DNA from: Sporosarcina globispora
GTDB taxonomy: Bacteria; Bacillota; Bacilli; Bacillales; Cytobacillaceae
Direction: 5' to 3'
DNA: 64,000 bases
NCBI RefSeq assembly: GCF_001274725.1
Contig: NZ_LGUF01000007.1
Coordinates: 1,567,187-1,631,186 of the forward strand
In this document: positions 35,709 through 44,600 of the stretch, piece after piece
How positions within the stretch are numbered: position 1 is the stretch's first letter
Layout: the number at the start of each line of letters is the position of its first letter
Notes under the pieces: generated by a model
The model's input: the letters and a program-made list of their open reading frames with translations, nothing else
Told to the model about the DNA's origin: nothing
Database searches by the model: none
Position numbers and translations under genes: made by a program

Positions 35709-36164
35709 CTATTCTTCATCTTCTTTATCCGTTCTGACAACGAGGACATCACAGCGGGCATAGCGGGTAATATGTTCAGATACACTGCCGATGAGGAAGC
35801 GTTCAACTGCATTCATGCCTGTTGCACCGCAAATGATTAGGTCGACGTTATGTTTTCTTGCAATATCTTTTGGAACTTTCACTTTTGGAGAGCCGTAATC
35901 AACTTCATATGTTACATTCTCGATGCCTGCGTCCATTGCTGTTCTTTTGTATTTTTCCATTAATTCAGTTGCGAAACGGTCAGCTCTTTCCGCAATCGTG
36001 CGGTCATAGGCTTCGACAGTAGCAAAAGTGCGTGTATCAATGATATGTGCCAATACCAGAGCGGCATTGTTGCGCTTCGCAATTTCAATTGCTTTTTTAA
36101 ATGCCCATTCTGCTTCAGTTGAACCATCTACAGCGACTAAAATGTTTTTATACTTCATGCCCAT
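35709..36164 (-). CDS. Universal stress protein (UspA family)
   Basis: The 151-aa product has the UspA fold with N-terminal YKNILVAVDGSTEAEWAFKK and the ATP-binding G-2X-G-9X-G(S) loop in ICGATGMNAVERFLIGSVSE (about residues 112-131), ending CDVLVVRTD. Thus the ATP-binding subclass. Role is stress adaptation, not specified further. AAAGGAGGAGATT gives ATG at 36164. Confidence 0.92.
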   Translation of the reverse strand: MGMKYKNILVAVDGSTEAEWAFKKAIEIAKRNNAALVLAHIIDTRTFATVEAYDRTIAERADRFATELMEKYKRTAMDAGIENVTYEVDYGSPKVKVPKDIARKHNVDLIICGATGMNAVERFLIGSVSEHITRYARCDVLVVRTDKEDEE

Positions 36165-36273
36165 TTGAATCTCCTCCTTTACCTATATTATACATCTGAA
36201 AATCCTGAATATCTGTAACAAAAAATCGAACAATAGTAAGGCTGATAAAAATTTATTAAAGGAGCAGATGAAA

Positions 36274-36441
36274 ATGGATAAGAGAGAACCAAAAGCAGCT
36301 TCCTCGTATTTTTTTGATGAGCAAGGTACAAATGAGGTTAGCGCACAAATCATGAATGCTTATAACAGCGGTGTTATTGACCAGCCGAATGCGGAGTTTG
36401 ACATGGAAGCACATGAGCGGAATGAAGGGCATCTGCAATAA
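36274..36441 (+). CDS. Small conserved-looking hydrophilic protein (55 aa)
   Basis: ATG at 36274 lies 9 nt after AAAGGAG. The 55-aa product MDKREPKAASSYFFDEQGTN continues EVSAQIMNAYNSGVIDQPNA and ends in an acidic/His tail (EFDMEAHERNEGHLQ). A terminator hairpin follows directly, which supports a real gene. No recognised family; it is hydrophilic with no membrane segment. Confidence 0.7.
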   Translation: MDKREPKAASSYFFDEQGTNEVSAQIMNAYNSGVIDQPNAEFDMEAHERNEGHLQ

Positions 36442-36448
36442 GGAAAAC

Positions 36449-36482
36449 GAAGCTCTCATAAATGGATGAGAGCTTCTTTCGT
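36449..36482 (+). terminator. Terminator of the 55-aa gene
   Basis: GAAGCTCTCAT, loop, ATGAGAGCTTC, TTTC. Confidence 0.85.
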
Positions 36483-36599
36483 GAGGACATGAGGTAAGAG
36501 TGTAAAGAGAAAAATTGGGCAAACCAATAGTATACTTTTCCCTCAAATAGCCATATAAAGTTAATAGACAGATCACTTAATAATACGGAGGTATGCAGT

Positions 36600-37721
36600 A
36601 TGCGTATCGGAGTTCCAAAGGAAGTAAAAAACAATGAGAACAGGGTTGCTATGACCCCTGCTGGTGTTATGAATCTCATCCAATTTGGACATGAAGTCTA
36701 TATTGAAGCGGGTGCCGGGACAGGTTCCGGTTTTTCGGATAACGACTATATGAGTGCTGGTGCACATATTGTTCAAACAGCAGAAGAGGCATGGTCAATG
36801 GATATGGTCATGAAGGTGAAGGAGCCGGTCCCGAGCGAATATGCTTATTTTCGGGAAGGGTTAATTCTCTTTACATATCTCCATTTGGCTGCTGAACCTG
36901 AATTGACTAGTGCTTTAATTAATAAGAAAGTAGCGGGCATCGCTTATGAAACAGTCCAGCTTTCCAACCGTACTTTGCCGTTATTGACTCCAATGAGTGA
37001 AGTAGCCGGGAGAATGGCAGCTCAGGTAGGAGCCCAATTCCTGGAAAAGATACATGGAGGGAAAGGAATCCTGCTATCGGGGGTCCCTGGTGTACAGAGG
37101 GGAAAAGTTACGATTATCGGCGGCGGGGTTGCTGGAACCAATGCGGCCAAAATGGCAATTGGCCTTGGGGCAAAGGTGACTATGATCGATTTGAATCCAG
37201 ATCGCCTTAGGCAGCTTGATGATATCTTTGGGAAAGAAGTAACAACATTAATCTCAAATCCTTACAATATCGCTGAAGCTGTTAAGGATTCAGACCTTGT
37301 GATTGGAGCTGTACTGATTCCGGGTGCAAAAGCACCTAAGCTTGTCTCGGAGGAAATGATTAAAACGATGAACCCAGGTTCTGTTATTGTGGACATAGCA
37401 ATCGATCAGGGAGGGATTTTTGAAACAACTGATCGAATTACTACACATGACAATCCCACATATGAAAAACATGGCGTAGTTCATTATGCGGTAGCTAATA
37501 TGCCGGGAGCAGTTCCCCGAACATCTACTCTTGCACTGACCAACGTGACGGTGCCTTATGCAGTTCAAATTGCGAATAAAGGCTACAAGCAGGCATGTCT
37601 GGATAATGAGGCTTTATTAAAGGGCATTAATACATTAAATGGCTATGTGACATACAAGGCGGTAGCTGAGGCACATAACCTTGATTATTCAGATACAAAG
37701 ACACAATTGGAACAGCGATAA
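36600..37721 (+). CDS. ald: Alanine dehydrogenase
   Basis: The 373-aa product interconverts L-alanine and pyruvate with NAD. N-terminal [20 protein letters not shown], catalytic region [10 protein letters not shown] with the active Lys/His, and NAD Rossmann motif [20 protein letters not shown] (about 170-190). Full length (B. subtilis 378). It feeds alanine carbon into sporulation energy. AATACGGAGGTAT precedes the ATG. Confidence 0.98.
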   Translation: MRIGVPKEVKNNENRVAMTPAGVMNLIQFGHEVYIEAGAGTGSGFSDNDYMSAGAHIVQTAEEAWSMDMVMKVKEPVPSEYAYFREGLILFTYLHLAAEPELTSALINKKVAGIAYETVQLSNRTLPLLTPMSEVAGRMAAQVGAQFLEKIHGGKGILLSGVPGVQRGKVTIIGGGVAGTNAAKMAIGLGAKVTMIDLNPDRLRQLDDIFGKEVTTLISNPYNIAEAVKDSDLVIGAVLIPGAKAPKLVSEEMIKTMNPGSVIVDIAIDQGGIFETTDRITTHDNPTYEKHGVVHYAVANMPGAVPRTSTLALTNVTVPYAVQIANKGYKQACLDNEALLKGINTLNGYVTYKAVAEAHNLDYSDTKTQLEQR

Positions 37722-37754
37722 AAAATCCGGGGCTGGATAGCTCCGGATTTTCTG
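37720..37754 (+). terminator. ald terminator
   Basis: AAAATCCGG, loop about 12 nt, CCGGATTTT. Confidence 0.78.
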
Positions 37755-37771
37755 TGGAATTTTTCACATCT

Positions 37772-38869
37772 CTATTTAATAATCTGAAGTTCTTTCGGGA
37801 ACTTGGTTAAAATTTCAACGCCGTCTGCTGTTACAGCAAGGTCATCTTCAATCCGCACTCCGGCAACGCCTGGGACATAGATTCCCGGTTCAATGGTGAA
37901 GACCATTCCTTCTTCAAGCAAAAGTGAGTTTGTTTCTGTTAAAGAAGGATATTCATGGACGTTAACACCAAGTCCATGGCCCAATCGATGCGGGAAATAA
38001 TCGCCGTAGCCGGCTTCTGCAATCAGGTTTCTTGCTGTCAGGTCAATATCTGCGCAAGTGACTCCCGGCTTGCTCGCTTCAACAGCTGCAAGCTGAGCTT
38101 TTAAGACCGTATCATATATTTCTTTTTGTTTTTCATCGATATCGCCGTAAGCTACAGTTCTTGTAATGTCTGAGCAGTAGCCATTCCAGACAACTCCCAG
38201 GTCAAATAACACTAAATCCCCTTTTTGAATCTTCGTCATTCCTGGTGTGCCATGCGGTGAAGCTCCGTTAGCCCCCGTCAGGACCATGGTAGAAAAAGAC
38301 ATTTCGTTAACGCCCTTTTTCTTTAACGCAAATTCTACAGCAGCTAGAACATCCAGCTCAGTTTTTCCTTCCTGGATCTCGGCACAGCCTGTTTCAATGG
38401 CAAAATCGGCCAGCGCACATGCTTCGCGAATGATTTCCAATTCTTTTGCATCTTTAACCATACGAAGCTGACGAAGCTTTTCTTCTGCCGAAGCGAATGA
38501 AGCCCCGCTGAACAGGCTGGAGATCGCTTCATACCGCTCCACATTCATATGTTCTTTTTCAATTGCTGCTTTATTTACTTTTCCAATTCTTTTATGTATG
38601 GATGTATGGATAAATTCCCAAGGGTTCTGAATATCGCTATAGCCAATAATTTCATGGCTCCAGCCGGCATTTTTGGCATCTTCCTTTTCCATGGCCGGGC
38701 ATACGAGGAAAGGCTCTTCTTCCTGGAAAACAGCCAGTCCAAGCAAGCGTTCATGAGGGTCGCTTAGAAAGCCGCTTAAATAAAAAACATTATCCGGTGA
38801 TGTTACAAAGCTGACTTGGATATCATTTTCCTTCATCCATTGTGATAGTTTCTGCAATCTGTTATTCAT
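37772..38869 (-). CDS. M24-family Xaa-Pro aminopeptidase/dipeptidase
   Basis: The 365-aa product has a creatinase N-terminal domain (about 1-130) and a pita-bread M24 domain. Metal ligands are visible: Asp pair in LVLFDLGVVWNGYCSDITRT, His in PHRLGHGLGVNVHEYP, Glu in MVFTIEPGIYVPG and Glu in GVRIEDDLAV. It cleaves peptides at X-Pro bonds. ATG at 38869 follows AAGGAGGTTC. Close to PepQ/YqhT-type enzymes, but the exact subtype is not certain. Confidence 0.9.
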   Translation of the reverse strand: MNNRLQKLSQWMKENDIQVSFVTSPDNVFYLSGFLSDPHERLLGLAVFQEEEPFLVCPAMEKEDAKNAGWSHEIIGYSDIQNPWEFIHTSIHKRIGKVNKAAIEKEHMNVERYEAISSLFSGASFASAEEKLRQLRMVKDAKELEIIREACALADFAIETGCAEIQEGKTELDVLAAVEFALKKKGVNEMSFSTMVLTGANGASPHGTPGMTKIQKGDLVLFDLGVVWNGYCSDITRTVAYGDIDEKQKEIYDTVLKAQLAAVEASKPGVTCADIDLTARNLIAEAGYGDYFPHRLGHGLGVNVHEYPSLTETNSLLLEEGMVFTIEPGIYVPGVAGVRIEDDLAVTADGVEILTKFPKELQIIK

Positions 38870-38914
38870 AATGAACCTCCTTATGTACTGATACTTTGAG
38901 AGTAGCAACTAAAT

Positions 38915-39051
38915 AAGAAAAGCGCAAGCGCCTTGTCCACCCCCGACAAGCACAAGTCGAGCCTCCCGGAAAGGCGTTCTTTGCCTTTTTGGGAGGATTG
39001 GCTTGTGACCTCGAGGGGGTAGGCGCTGGAGCTAGACAGCTATCTAACTTC
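38915..39051. repeat. Dispersed repeat, family B, medium copy in reverse orientation (B3)
   Basis: About 137 bp. Begins AAGAAAAGCGCAAGCGCC and ends GGCGCTGGAGCTAGACAGCT, the reverse complement of the family ends. The interior is shorter than in B1/B5. It lies between the divergently transcribed peptidase and ytkL genes. Confidence 0.85.
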
Positions 39052-39189
39052 AGAAAATATACATTCATTCTTTGAAAAAGTAAACTTTTTAAAGATTGCC
39101 AATTCGGGTATATATTAAAAAGGAAGCAGGAATAACTTGTTTTTTCGTTGAAGTAACTAATATAACTTATATTTGAAAGGAGCTTAAAA

Positions 39190-39870
39190 TTGAAAGTATC
39201 ATTTCATGGCCATGCTGTAGTGAAAATCGAATCACAGGGAAAGACAATCTTAATAGACCCTTTTATTACCGGGAATGATTTAACAGATTTAAAAGCTGAG
39301 GACCAGAAGCCTGACGTCATCATTGTCACGCATGGACATGGTGACCATCTTGGGGACACGATTGAACTGGCAAAGCGCAATGACTCTCTTGTCATTGCCA
39401 ACTTTGAGCTTGCCACCTATCTGGGCTGGCAGGGAGTCAATGCGCATGGAATGTCGATCGGCGGCGGATTTGATTTCGACTTCGGAAGAGTGAAGCTGAC
39501 ACCTGCATTTCATGGAACAGGTCTTGAGACAGAAAATAAGGAAATCATCTACTTGGGAATGCCTGCCGGCGTGCTCATCACTTTAGAAGGAAAAACTATT
39601 TATCATGCAGGGGATACAGGGCTATTCTCTGACATGAAGTTAATTGGCGGCCGTCATCCAATTGATTTGGCATTTTTGCCGATTGGAGATAATTTTACTA
39701 TGGGGCCGGATGATGCAGCATATGCAGCAGAACTCCTTGGCGCCAAAAAGGTTGTTCCGATTCACTTCAACACATTCCCGCCAATCAGGCAGGATCCTCA
39801 TAAATTCATCAGCATGCTGGAAAATGGAGTTGGGCAGGTGCTGGAAGTAGGAGAATCAATCGAATTATAA
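39190..39870 (+). CDS. ytkL: Metallo-beta-lactamase-fold hydrolase YtkL
   Basis: The 226-aa product has the metal motif [12 protein letters not shown] (HxHxDH, about residues 50-61), a further His in [22 protein letters not shown] with the bridging Asp, and C-terminal [12 protein letters not shown]0173-type hydrolase of unknown substrate. TTG start at 39190 after GAAAGGAGC. Followed by a small membrane protein and ytoI. Confidence 0.93.
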   Translation: MKVSFHGHAVVKIESQGKTILIDPFITGNDLTDLKAEDQKPDVIIVTHGHGDHLGDTIELAKRNDSLVIANFELATYLGWQGVNAHGMSIGGGFDFDFGRVKLTPAFHGTGLETENKEIIYLGMPAGVLITLEGKTIYHAGDTGLFSDMKLIGGRHPIDLAFLPIGDNFTMGPDDAAYAAELLGAKKVVPIHFNTFPPIRQDPHKFISMLENGVGQVLEVGESIEL

Positions 39871-39875
39871 AATGT

Positions 39876-39918
39876 AAGCGCAGCTTCTGATATGGAGGCC
39901 GCGTTTGTTTTTTTTTGA
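39876..39918 (+). terminator. Candidate ytkL terminator
   Basis: An imperfect stem (AAGCGCAGCTTC / GGAGGCCGCGTT) followed by TTTTTTTT. The T run is strong, the stem weak. Confidence 0.5.
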
Positions 39919-39993
39919 ATGACTAAAAACAACTCATTTTATCAGCCTGTCCGCATACATTTTAGTGAGGATGCCATAAAGGAGGAAGCTAAA

Positions 39994-40242
39994 GTGAATA
40001 AAAACCGATATTTGCTGTGTTTGCTGCTGTGCGGCTTGATGCTTTATTATGCAGCTCCAAGAATGGGTGTGTTTAATGGAGGGACTGAAGGGATTTTTGC
40101 CATTAGCTGGCTGGCTCTTGCCCTTTTTGTCATTGCCGGAAATCTGACTGCATTGCTGTATGCACCGAAAAAAGCGGCTCCTGCGGGGAAGCAGCCACGC
40201 CGAATGGCAGACAGGAAACAGATTCGCTCGTTCGGCAGATAA
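39994..40242 (+). CDS. Small two-helix membrane protein (82 aa), unknown
   Basis: GTG at 39994 follows AAAGGAGGAAGCTAA. The product starts MNKNRYLLCLLLCGLMLYYA, with a second membrane segment around AISWLALALFVIAGNLTALL, and a basic tail (APKKAAPAGKQPRRMADRKQ). A longer frame from 39919 adds an unlikely hydrophilic leader without a ribosome binding site. Family not recognised. It sits between ytkL and ytoI, perhaps cotranscribed with neither. Confidence 0.65.
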   Translation: MNKNRYLLCLLLCGLMLYYAAPRMGVFNGGTEGIFAISWLALALFVIAGNLTALLYAPKKAAPAGKQPRRMADRKQIRSFGR

Positions 40243-40326
40243 TCTAAGATTGCCGAAGCCAATTGTATCAAGCCCTCTTTACCCTTATAATGAGAATTAA
40301 GGAATAATTTGTAGAGGGTGAAGGTC

Positions 40327-41646
40327 TTGGCTACTAAGCATGAACAAATATTACAATACATTGATGAACTGCCAATCGGGGAAAAAATATCGGTCAGACA
40401 GATCGCCAAGGCGCTCGCTGTGAGTGAAGGGACTGCATATAGAGCGATTAAGGACGCTGAAAATAAAGGGTATGTCAGTACAATAGAACGGGTTGGAACA
40501 ATAAGAATCGAGCGGAAAAAGAAAGAAAATATTGAGAAGCTTACTTTTGCAGAAGTTGTTAATATCGTTGACGGCCAGGTGCTAGGGGGAAGAGCGGGTC
40601 TGCATAAAACGCTGAACAAGTTTGTTATTGGTGCAATGAAGCTTGAAGCGATGATGAGATACACTGATGCCGGAAACCTGCTAATTGTCGGAAACAGGAC
40701 CCAGGCACACGAATTGGCACTGAAGGCTGGGGCTGCAGTGTTAATTACTGGGGGCTTTGATACAGAGGATCATGTCAAGAAGCTTGCTGACGACCTGCAG
40801 CTTCCGGTGATCTCAAGCAGCTATGACACCTTTACGGTGGCAACAATGATCAATCGTGCAATTTATGATCAGCTGATCAAAAAAGAGATTGTGCTTGTCG
40901 AGGATATCCTGACCCCTCTGCAAGAGGCGATTTTTCTGAAAACAACCGATACAATTGCGGATTGGCTAACGTATAATCGTGAAACCGGCCACAGCCGTTT
41001 CCCGGTTGTCGACAACAATCTGAAGGTTCAGGGGGTTGTCACCTCCAAGGATATTATGGGACATGACAAGGAAACGCTTATTGAAAAAATCATGACCAAA
41101 AACCCTATGACAGTTGGCGGAAAAACGAGTGTTGCTTCTTCCTCCCATATGATGGTATGGGAAGGTATCGAGCTGCTTCCTGTGGTCGATGAGGCGAATA
41201 AACTCGAGGGGATTATAAGCCGCCAGGATGTACTGAAGGCTCTGCAGATGATCCAGAGGCAGCCGCAGGTCGGTGAAACAATTGACGATATTGTTACCAA
41301 CCAGCTGGTTATGACGAGAGGCAAAACTAAAGGGGACGACGTTTATCGCTGCGAAGTTACCCCGCAGATGACCAATCACCTTGGAACGATTTCCTATGGA
41401 GTCTTCACAACCATTGTCTCGGAAGCTGCCAACAGGGTGCTAAGGAGCTATAAAAAAGGAGATCTTGTAGTTGAAAATATGACTGTCTACTTCATCAAGC
41501 CTGTACAGATTGACAGTATGCTTGAAATCTATCCAAAAGTATTGGAAGTAGGGCGGAAGTTCGGGAAAGTGGATGTTGAAGTTTTTAACGAAGGAGTCCT
41601 TGTAGGCAAGGCCATGATGATGTGCCAGCTTATTGACAGACATTAA
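40327..41646 (+). CDS. ytoI: YtoI: HTH, DRTGG, CBS-pair and hotdog-domain protein
   Basis: The 439-aa product has, in order, a winged HTH (about 5-60; EKISVRQIAKALAVSEGTAY), a DRTGG domain (about 70-185), a CBS pair (about 190-310; GHSRFPVVDNNLKVQGVVTS and GIELLPVVDEANKLEGIISR), and a hotdog thioesterase-like domain (about 330-439). The combination suggests a ligand-sensing regulator that may bind adenine nucleotides. TTG at 40327 is preferred to GTG at 40318, since that GTG lies within the GAGGGTGA ribosome binding site; the length then equals B. subtilis YtoI as I recall it. Confidence 0.9.
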   Translation: MATKHEQILQYIDELPIGEKISVRQIAKALAVSEGTAYRAIKDAENKGYVSTIERVGTIRIERKKKENIEKLTFAEVVNIVDGQVLGGRAGLHKTLNKFVIGAMKLEAMMRYTDAGNLLIVGNRTQAHELALKAGAAVLITGGFDTEDHVKKLADDLQLPVISSSYDTFTVATMINRAIYDQLIKKEIVLVEDILTPLQEAIFLKTTDTIADWLTYNRETGHSRFPVVDNNLKVQGVVTSKDIMGHDKETLIEKIMTKNPMTVGGKTSVASSSHMMVWEGIELLPVVDEANKLEGIISRQDVLKALQMIQRQPQVGETIDDIVTNQLVMTRGKTKGDDVYRCEVTPQMTNHLGTISYGVFTTIVSEAANRVLRSYKKGDLVVENMTVYFIKPVQIDSMLEIYPKVLEVGRKFGKVDVEVFNEGVLVGKAMMMCQLIDRH

Positions 41647-41657
41647 TAGAGTAATAA

Positions 41658-41690
41658 GAAAAAGCCGCTCTCATGGAACGGCTTTTTTGT
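41658..41690 (+). terminator. ytoI terminator
   Basis: AAAAAGCCG, loop, CGGCTTTTTT. Confidence 0.88.
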
Positions 41691-41705
41691 TAAAGTAAGA
41701 AAGTT

Positions 41706-41785
41706 TGAACGTCGACAATTGTCTAGCTCCAGCGCCTCCCCCCTCGAGGTGTCGGGGGGGGGGGAGGCGCTGGAGCTTTTCCTTT
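41706..41785. repeat. Dispersed repeat, family B, short copy (B4)
   Basis: About 80 bp. AGCTCCAGCGCCTCCCCCC and its near-perfect complement GGGGGGAGGCGCTGGAGCT surround TCGAGGTGTC, giving a very strong hairpin with TTTT after it. The G run is 11 nt long. It sits between convergent ytoI and ytpI and could itself terminate transcripts. Confidence 0.88.
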
Positions 41786-41790
41786 TATCT

Positions 41791-42096
41791 TTAATTCTCC
41801 CTTGCTTCTTCAGCTTCTTTTGCAGCGTGAGGCAGGTAAAACTTATATGCTTTTATGCCGCCCCAAATGCTTAATCCCCCAACAAGGATAAACATAATTC
41901 CCACAATGAGAGCTGTTGTTGTGTCGTATAAAAACAGCTGATTAAAACCAAATATGGCGACAAATGAACCGAGCGCAATTCTGGACTTGGCTGATATCCA
42001 TTGTCTTTCAGCAGGCTGTTTGCATCTGAAGAATTTCACTTTGTAGAAAATATAGAAAGAAAAAGAGAAAATAATCAGGATAACAAAGATAGGCAT
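41791..42096 (-). CDS. ytpI: YtpI-family membrane protein
   Basis: The 101-aa product has three membrane segments (PIFVILIIFSFSFYIFYKVK; IALGSFVAIFGFNQLFLYDT; ALIVGIMFILVGGLSIWGGI), with a short basic loop and an acidic C-terminus. The layout and FGxNQLFL match the YtpI family. ATG at 42096 follows TTGGAGGTTATG; the N-terminal extension to 42165 is unsupported. Role unknown. Confidence 0.82.
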   Translation of the reverse strand: MPIFVILIIFSFSFYIFYKVKFFRCKQPAERQWISAKSRIALGSFVAIFGFNQLFLYDTTTALIVGIMFILVGGLSIWGGIKAYKFYLPHAAKEAEEAREN

Positions 42097-42189
42097 ATCA
42101 TAACCTCCAAGTTTCGACAATCTCTTATTATCGCAGTCTAAAGGGCAGTAAGACTCCCTATCCATAGCTAGGAAGAAGAAAAGGATATG

Positions 42190-42350
42190 TGGGAGTGGGA
42201 GTCAAACTGCCCGTAAAGGCCCGATTAGAAGAACAAAGACTAAAAACGCCACGTCCTGTGGCAACGTCTTTGTGACCCACATCCTGTGGGCCTCAACTAA
42301 CAATCAGCGGGGAAAAAACACTCCACTGATTGAAGTTTCACTTTATTCTA
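42190..42350 (+). ncRNA. Structured small RNA candidate, resembling the sporulation RNA CsfG
   Basis: About 160 nt with four hairpins and no ORF. An outer stem ACAAAGAC/GTCTTTGT (42233-42240 with 42266-42273) encloses GCCAC-GTCC-TGTGGC. Next CCCACA-TCC-TGTGGG (42276-42290). Then CAATCAGCGG/CCACTGATTG (42301-42332), followed by a T-rich tail. Two loops show the same TCC(T). GGCCC at 42218 can alternatively pair with GGGCC at 42288. The block is G+C-rich in AT-rich surroundings and lies between divergent ytpI and nrnA. From memory it resembles conserved Bacillus sequences described as CsfG; this is not verified. Plus strand is assumed from the tail. Confidence 0.6.
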
Positions 42351-42452
42351 CCTTCATTATTGAAAAAATGCCATAAGCGTGCTGTGTTTTCTTTTTCTTT
42401 TCGCATTGATATGATAAAAATAAAGTAGTATTCAGAATAAAAGGAGCGCGCC

Positions 42453-43391
42453 ATGAAACAAAAGATACTTGATGAAATCAAAAAATATGAAACAATCATT
42501 ATTCATAGGCATGTCCGTCCTGATCCAGATGCTTATGGTTCACAGGGAGGGCTGGCTGAAGTCCTGAAGGCTTCATTCCCGGAAAAAGCTATTTTCGCTG
42601 TAGGCAAGGAAGAAGAAACACTTCATTATATGAGCAGGCTCGATGAAATACCTGATGATACATATAATGGGGCACTGGTCATTGTCTGTGACACGGCTAA
42701 TGCGGAGCGCATATGTGATGGCCGATATGGTATGGGCGATAAGCTGATTAAAATTGATCATCACCCTAATATGGATCCATATGGAGATATGATGTGGGTT
42801 GATACTGATGCAAGTTCAACCAGTGAAATGATTTATGAATTTTATCTTTCAGGCAAAGAACAGGGCTTAAAAATGTCGGATGAAGCTGCAAGATTGTTAT
42901 TTGCCGGTATAGTTGGGGACACCGGCCGTTTCATTTATCCAAGCACGACAGAAAAGACGTTTGCATATGCAGGTGAATTGATTCACTATAATTTTTCTAG
43001 GCCGGAACTGTTTGATAAAATGTATGAGCTGGACGCAAATATTGTAAAACTTAAGGGCTATGTGCTGCAGAACTTTGAACTGAGAGCCAGCGGGGCAGCT
43101 GTAATGATCCTGAAAAAAGAGCTGCTCGAAGAATTTCAGGCAGTACCTTCTAAAGCTTCCCTTCTTGTAAGCACTCTAGGCGATGTGAAAGGAATAAAAG
43201 CATGGGTTTTCTTTATCGAGGAAAGCGATCAAATCCGCGTGCGGTTCCGTTCGAAGGGTCCAATTATTAATGAAATTGCAAGAAAGTATAAAGGCGGGGG
43301 ACACCCTCTTGCTGCCGGGGCTTCCATTTATTCATGGGAAGAGATGGAATCAGTTGTAAGAGATCTGGAAGCTGTCTGCAAGGATAACTGA
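42453..43391 (+). CDS. nrnA: Oligoribonuclease / pAp phosphatase NrnA
   Basis: The 312-aa DHH-DHHA1 phosphoesterase degrades nano-RNA and dephosphorylates pAp. Motifs: IIIHRHVRPDPDAYGSQGGL (residues 15-34), VIVCDTANAERI, LIKIDHHPNMDP (DHH, about 101-104), AGIVGDTGRFIYPST, and DHHA1 IARKYKGGGHPLAAGAS. AAAGGAGCGCGCC precedes the ATG. Same position as ytqI in B. subtilis. Confidence 0.96.
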   Translation: MKQKILDEIKKYETIIIHRHVRPDPDAYGSQGGLAEVLKASFPEKAIFAVGKEEETLHYMSRLDEIPDDTYNGALVIVCDTANAERICDGRYGMGDKLIKIDHHPNMDPYGDMMWVDTDASSTSEMIYEFYLSGKEQGLKMSDEAARLLFAGIVGDTGRFIYPSTTEKTFAYAGELIHYNFSRPELFDKMYELDANIVKLKGYVLQNFELRASGAAVMILKKELLEEFQAVPSKASLLVSTLGDVKGIKAWVFFIEESDQIRVRFRSKGPIINEIARKYKGGGHPLAAGASIYSWEEMESVVRDLEAVCKDN

Positions 43392-43419
43392 AATATAATG
43401 CCCGGCCGAAAGCCGGGCA

Positions 43420-43920
43420 TTAATCCAGCATAATATTCAATTCAATTGAGACAGTTGTATAAATGACCAGTTCTTTAACTTCAACCCGGTATCTTTTTTC
43501 ATTTACACGATGTGTTTTATTCTCTATTATTTTCTTGATCATCTCGCTGTTTTTATAAACGGTATCGATGTCTTTGGCGATCATCATGCTAATATCCTCT
43601 TTTATTTCATCTTCCAGCTGAAAAACACTGAAGGAATCCAGTTTATATTTTTCGCTATTGACAATTTTAATGGATATATCCTGGACAGTCAGTTTTTTCT
43701 GATTTTCTTTATTTAGCTTTTTGAATTCTTCCTGCCAGATTTCCTTATCTTTTTCCAATTCATAAATAGCATCCTTTTGAAGCTTTATTTCCTTACTGTA
43801 TTTCTCCTGCCACTGTCCAAAAATAAATAAAAAAATAAACCAGCTGATGATGCCCCCAATGGCCATTCCTGAAAAAAAACGCTGCCAGGATGGCAATCGG
43901 TAGTACGGCGGAATCCTCAT
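43420..43920 (-). CDS. ytrI: Sporulation membrane protein YtrI
   Basis: The 166-aa product has one N-terminal membrane segment (about 16-36, FFSGMAIGGIISWFIFLFIF), a coiled-coil stretch (SKEIKLQKDAIYELEKDKEI), and a C-terminal soluble domain. In B. subtilis ytrH and ytrI form a mother-cell (sigma-E) operon needed for normal sporulation. Overlaps ytrH by 4 nt, confirming the operon. Confidence 0.9.
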   Translation of the reverse strand: MRIPPYYRLPSWQRFFSGMAIGGIISWFIFLFIFGQWQEKYSKEIKLQKDAIYELEKDKEIWQEEFKKLNKENQKKLTVQDISIKIVNSEKYKLDSFSVFQLEDEIKEDISMMIAKDIDTVYKNSEMIKKIIENKTHRVNEKRYRVEVKELVIYTTVSIELNIMLD

Positions 43921-44255
43921 GCCGAAATGTTCTCCTGAGTCAGCCAGTTGATAAGCATGGCGCCGGTCTGGGCCCCTCCGAGAGCAGAAAGAATCAGCAT
44001 GAATTGTTTAAATATATCCTTTGTCTGTCCGTCCATGACGCCTCTTTCAAAGCTGTAAACTGTATCAAAGGTTCCTCCTATCGCTGCAATGATGGCCCAA
44101 ATGCGAATCATATTGGAAATCTGGAAAATTTGATTTAAAGGGGGTTTTCCAGTCAAAAAAGCAGCCATGCCGCCAATGATTGAACCTCCAATCAAAACAC
44201 CGAACGCAATGAAATAACTCTCAATTAAAGTGGAGAAAAAGGGCTGGGTATTCAT
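43917..44255 (-). CDS. ytrH: Sporulation membrane protein YtrH
   Basis: The 112-aa product starts MNTQPFFSTLIESYFIAFGV and has three membrane segments (LIGGSIIGGMAAFLTG; WAIIAAIGGTFDTVY; LILSALGGAQTGAMLINWLT). ATG at 44255 lies 9 nt after GAGG; upstream ATGs at 44260 and 44264 are too close or in other context. Length agrees with B. subtilis YtrH (113 aa). It is the first gene of the ytrHI operon. Confidence 0.9.
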   Translation of the reverse strand: MNTQPFFSTLIESYFIAFGVLIGGSIIGGMAAFLTGKPPLNQIFQISNMIRIWAIIAAIGGTFDTVYSFERGVMDGQTKDIFKQFMLILSALGGAQTGAMLINWLTQENISA

Positions 44256-44600
44256 ATCATCCATCCTCGCTGCAGAAATGGTCCTGCCAGAATTATCTTG
44301 ATACTTCATCATATGGACAAACTTAGAAAAATATGTTCTTAGGCGCCGTATTAAAAAGAGAACATATTTTCTTTTTGGAAACGGGCGTTCTATAATAAAG
44401 TGAAGCTGTGATCATCAGGGAGCCTTTTTCCCGATGCCACTAGTTGAACCAATCGGGCTTATACGGGCAGTTGCTTGCCATCTGATCTTTTTACGAAATT
44501 ATTTTCTCGTCTATTATTAATCTTTCACCGCAGTCTAATATGGGCTTACTGCCAGTTTGACTGCGATGAAAATAGCAGAGAAATTAAGGGTGTGAGAAAC

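Noticed and set aside
42000..42450. Possible T-box, SAM or purine riboswitch before nrnA
   Set aside because: No specifier loop or T-box signature and no known ligand core; the folding block is better read as a separate small RNA.
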